DNA of 42,432 nucleotides from Calcarisporiella thermophila CBS 279.70 (Eukaryota > Calcarisporiellomycota): contig NW_027192235.1 in assembly GCF_041956535.1 (NCBI RefSeq), positions 25,975 through 68,406 on the forward strand. Reading direction: 5' to 3'. Each line of letters starts with the position of its first letter. Position 1 is the first letter of the stretch. A model generated the notes under the pieces. That model was not told the origin of the DNA. It was given only the letters and a program-made list of their open reading frames with translations, and did not search any database. Below, piece by piece: positions 42,410 to 42,432 of this stretch. A program made the position numbers and the translations under genes.

Positions 42410-42421
42410 CAAAAAAAAAAA
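42410..42421. repeat. poly(A) tract
   Basis: Run of A near the window end, upstream of the threonine-rich protein gene on the minus strand. It could be promoter poly(dT) or a retroelement tail continuing outside the window. Confidence 0.6.
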
Positions 42422-42432
42422 TAGCGATTATT

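Overview
This looks like nuclear DNA of a filamentous, early-diverging fungus. It is AT-rich, with compact genes split by GT-AG introns of mostly 55-75 bases, TATA boxes about 60 bases before start codons, and a fungal gene set: a fluG-type fusion, a KRE2/MNT1-type mannosyltransferase (GT15), an ARB1-type ABCF protein and a GxSxG class-3 lipase. Secreted trypsin-like proteins, a secreted lipase and several small cysteine-rich secreted proteins recall Entomophthoromycotina such as Conidiobolus. That placement is an inference from gene content, not a match. I see no bacterial, organellar or CRISPR features.

Layout. 1-4100 is a transposon graveyard: tRNA-Asn, a 148-bp repeat, a broken Tc1/mariner transposase, LINE fragments in both orientations around a tRNA-Leu, and a solo LTR. 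4361-15000 is a dense housekeeping block: TIM21, RNase H2 catalytic subunit, OLA1 (with an apparent frameshift), a two-domain fluG gene and a sugar transporter. 16253-24110 carries a secreted serine-protease homologue that has lost its catalytic serine, a GT15 mannosyltransferase, ARB1 and an alpha/beta-hydrolase with a cysteine nucleophile. 24111-32700 is sparse and AT-rich, with small secreted proteins and decayed fragments. 33127-36218 is a GC-richer island with an unrecognised 575-residue orphan gene next to an LTR/Gag retroelement. 36657-42369 holds a secreted lipase, an inverted-repeat and promoter-repeat region feeding a new 176-residue gene model, a cysteine-rich peptide behind a duplicated upstream region, and a threonine-rich secreted protein.

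How the genes relate. Nothing resembles one co-regulated cluster. The conserved genes serve separate core functions: mitochondrial import, ribonucleotide removal, ribosome assembly and sugar uptake. The secreted set suggests extracellular or host-facing functions and sits in the repeat-rich, gene-poor parts. Exon boundaries were worked out by reading frame and splice consensus, and every spliced model except OLA1 stays in frame to its stop. No database search was run; family calls rest on recognised motifs.
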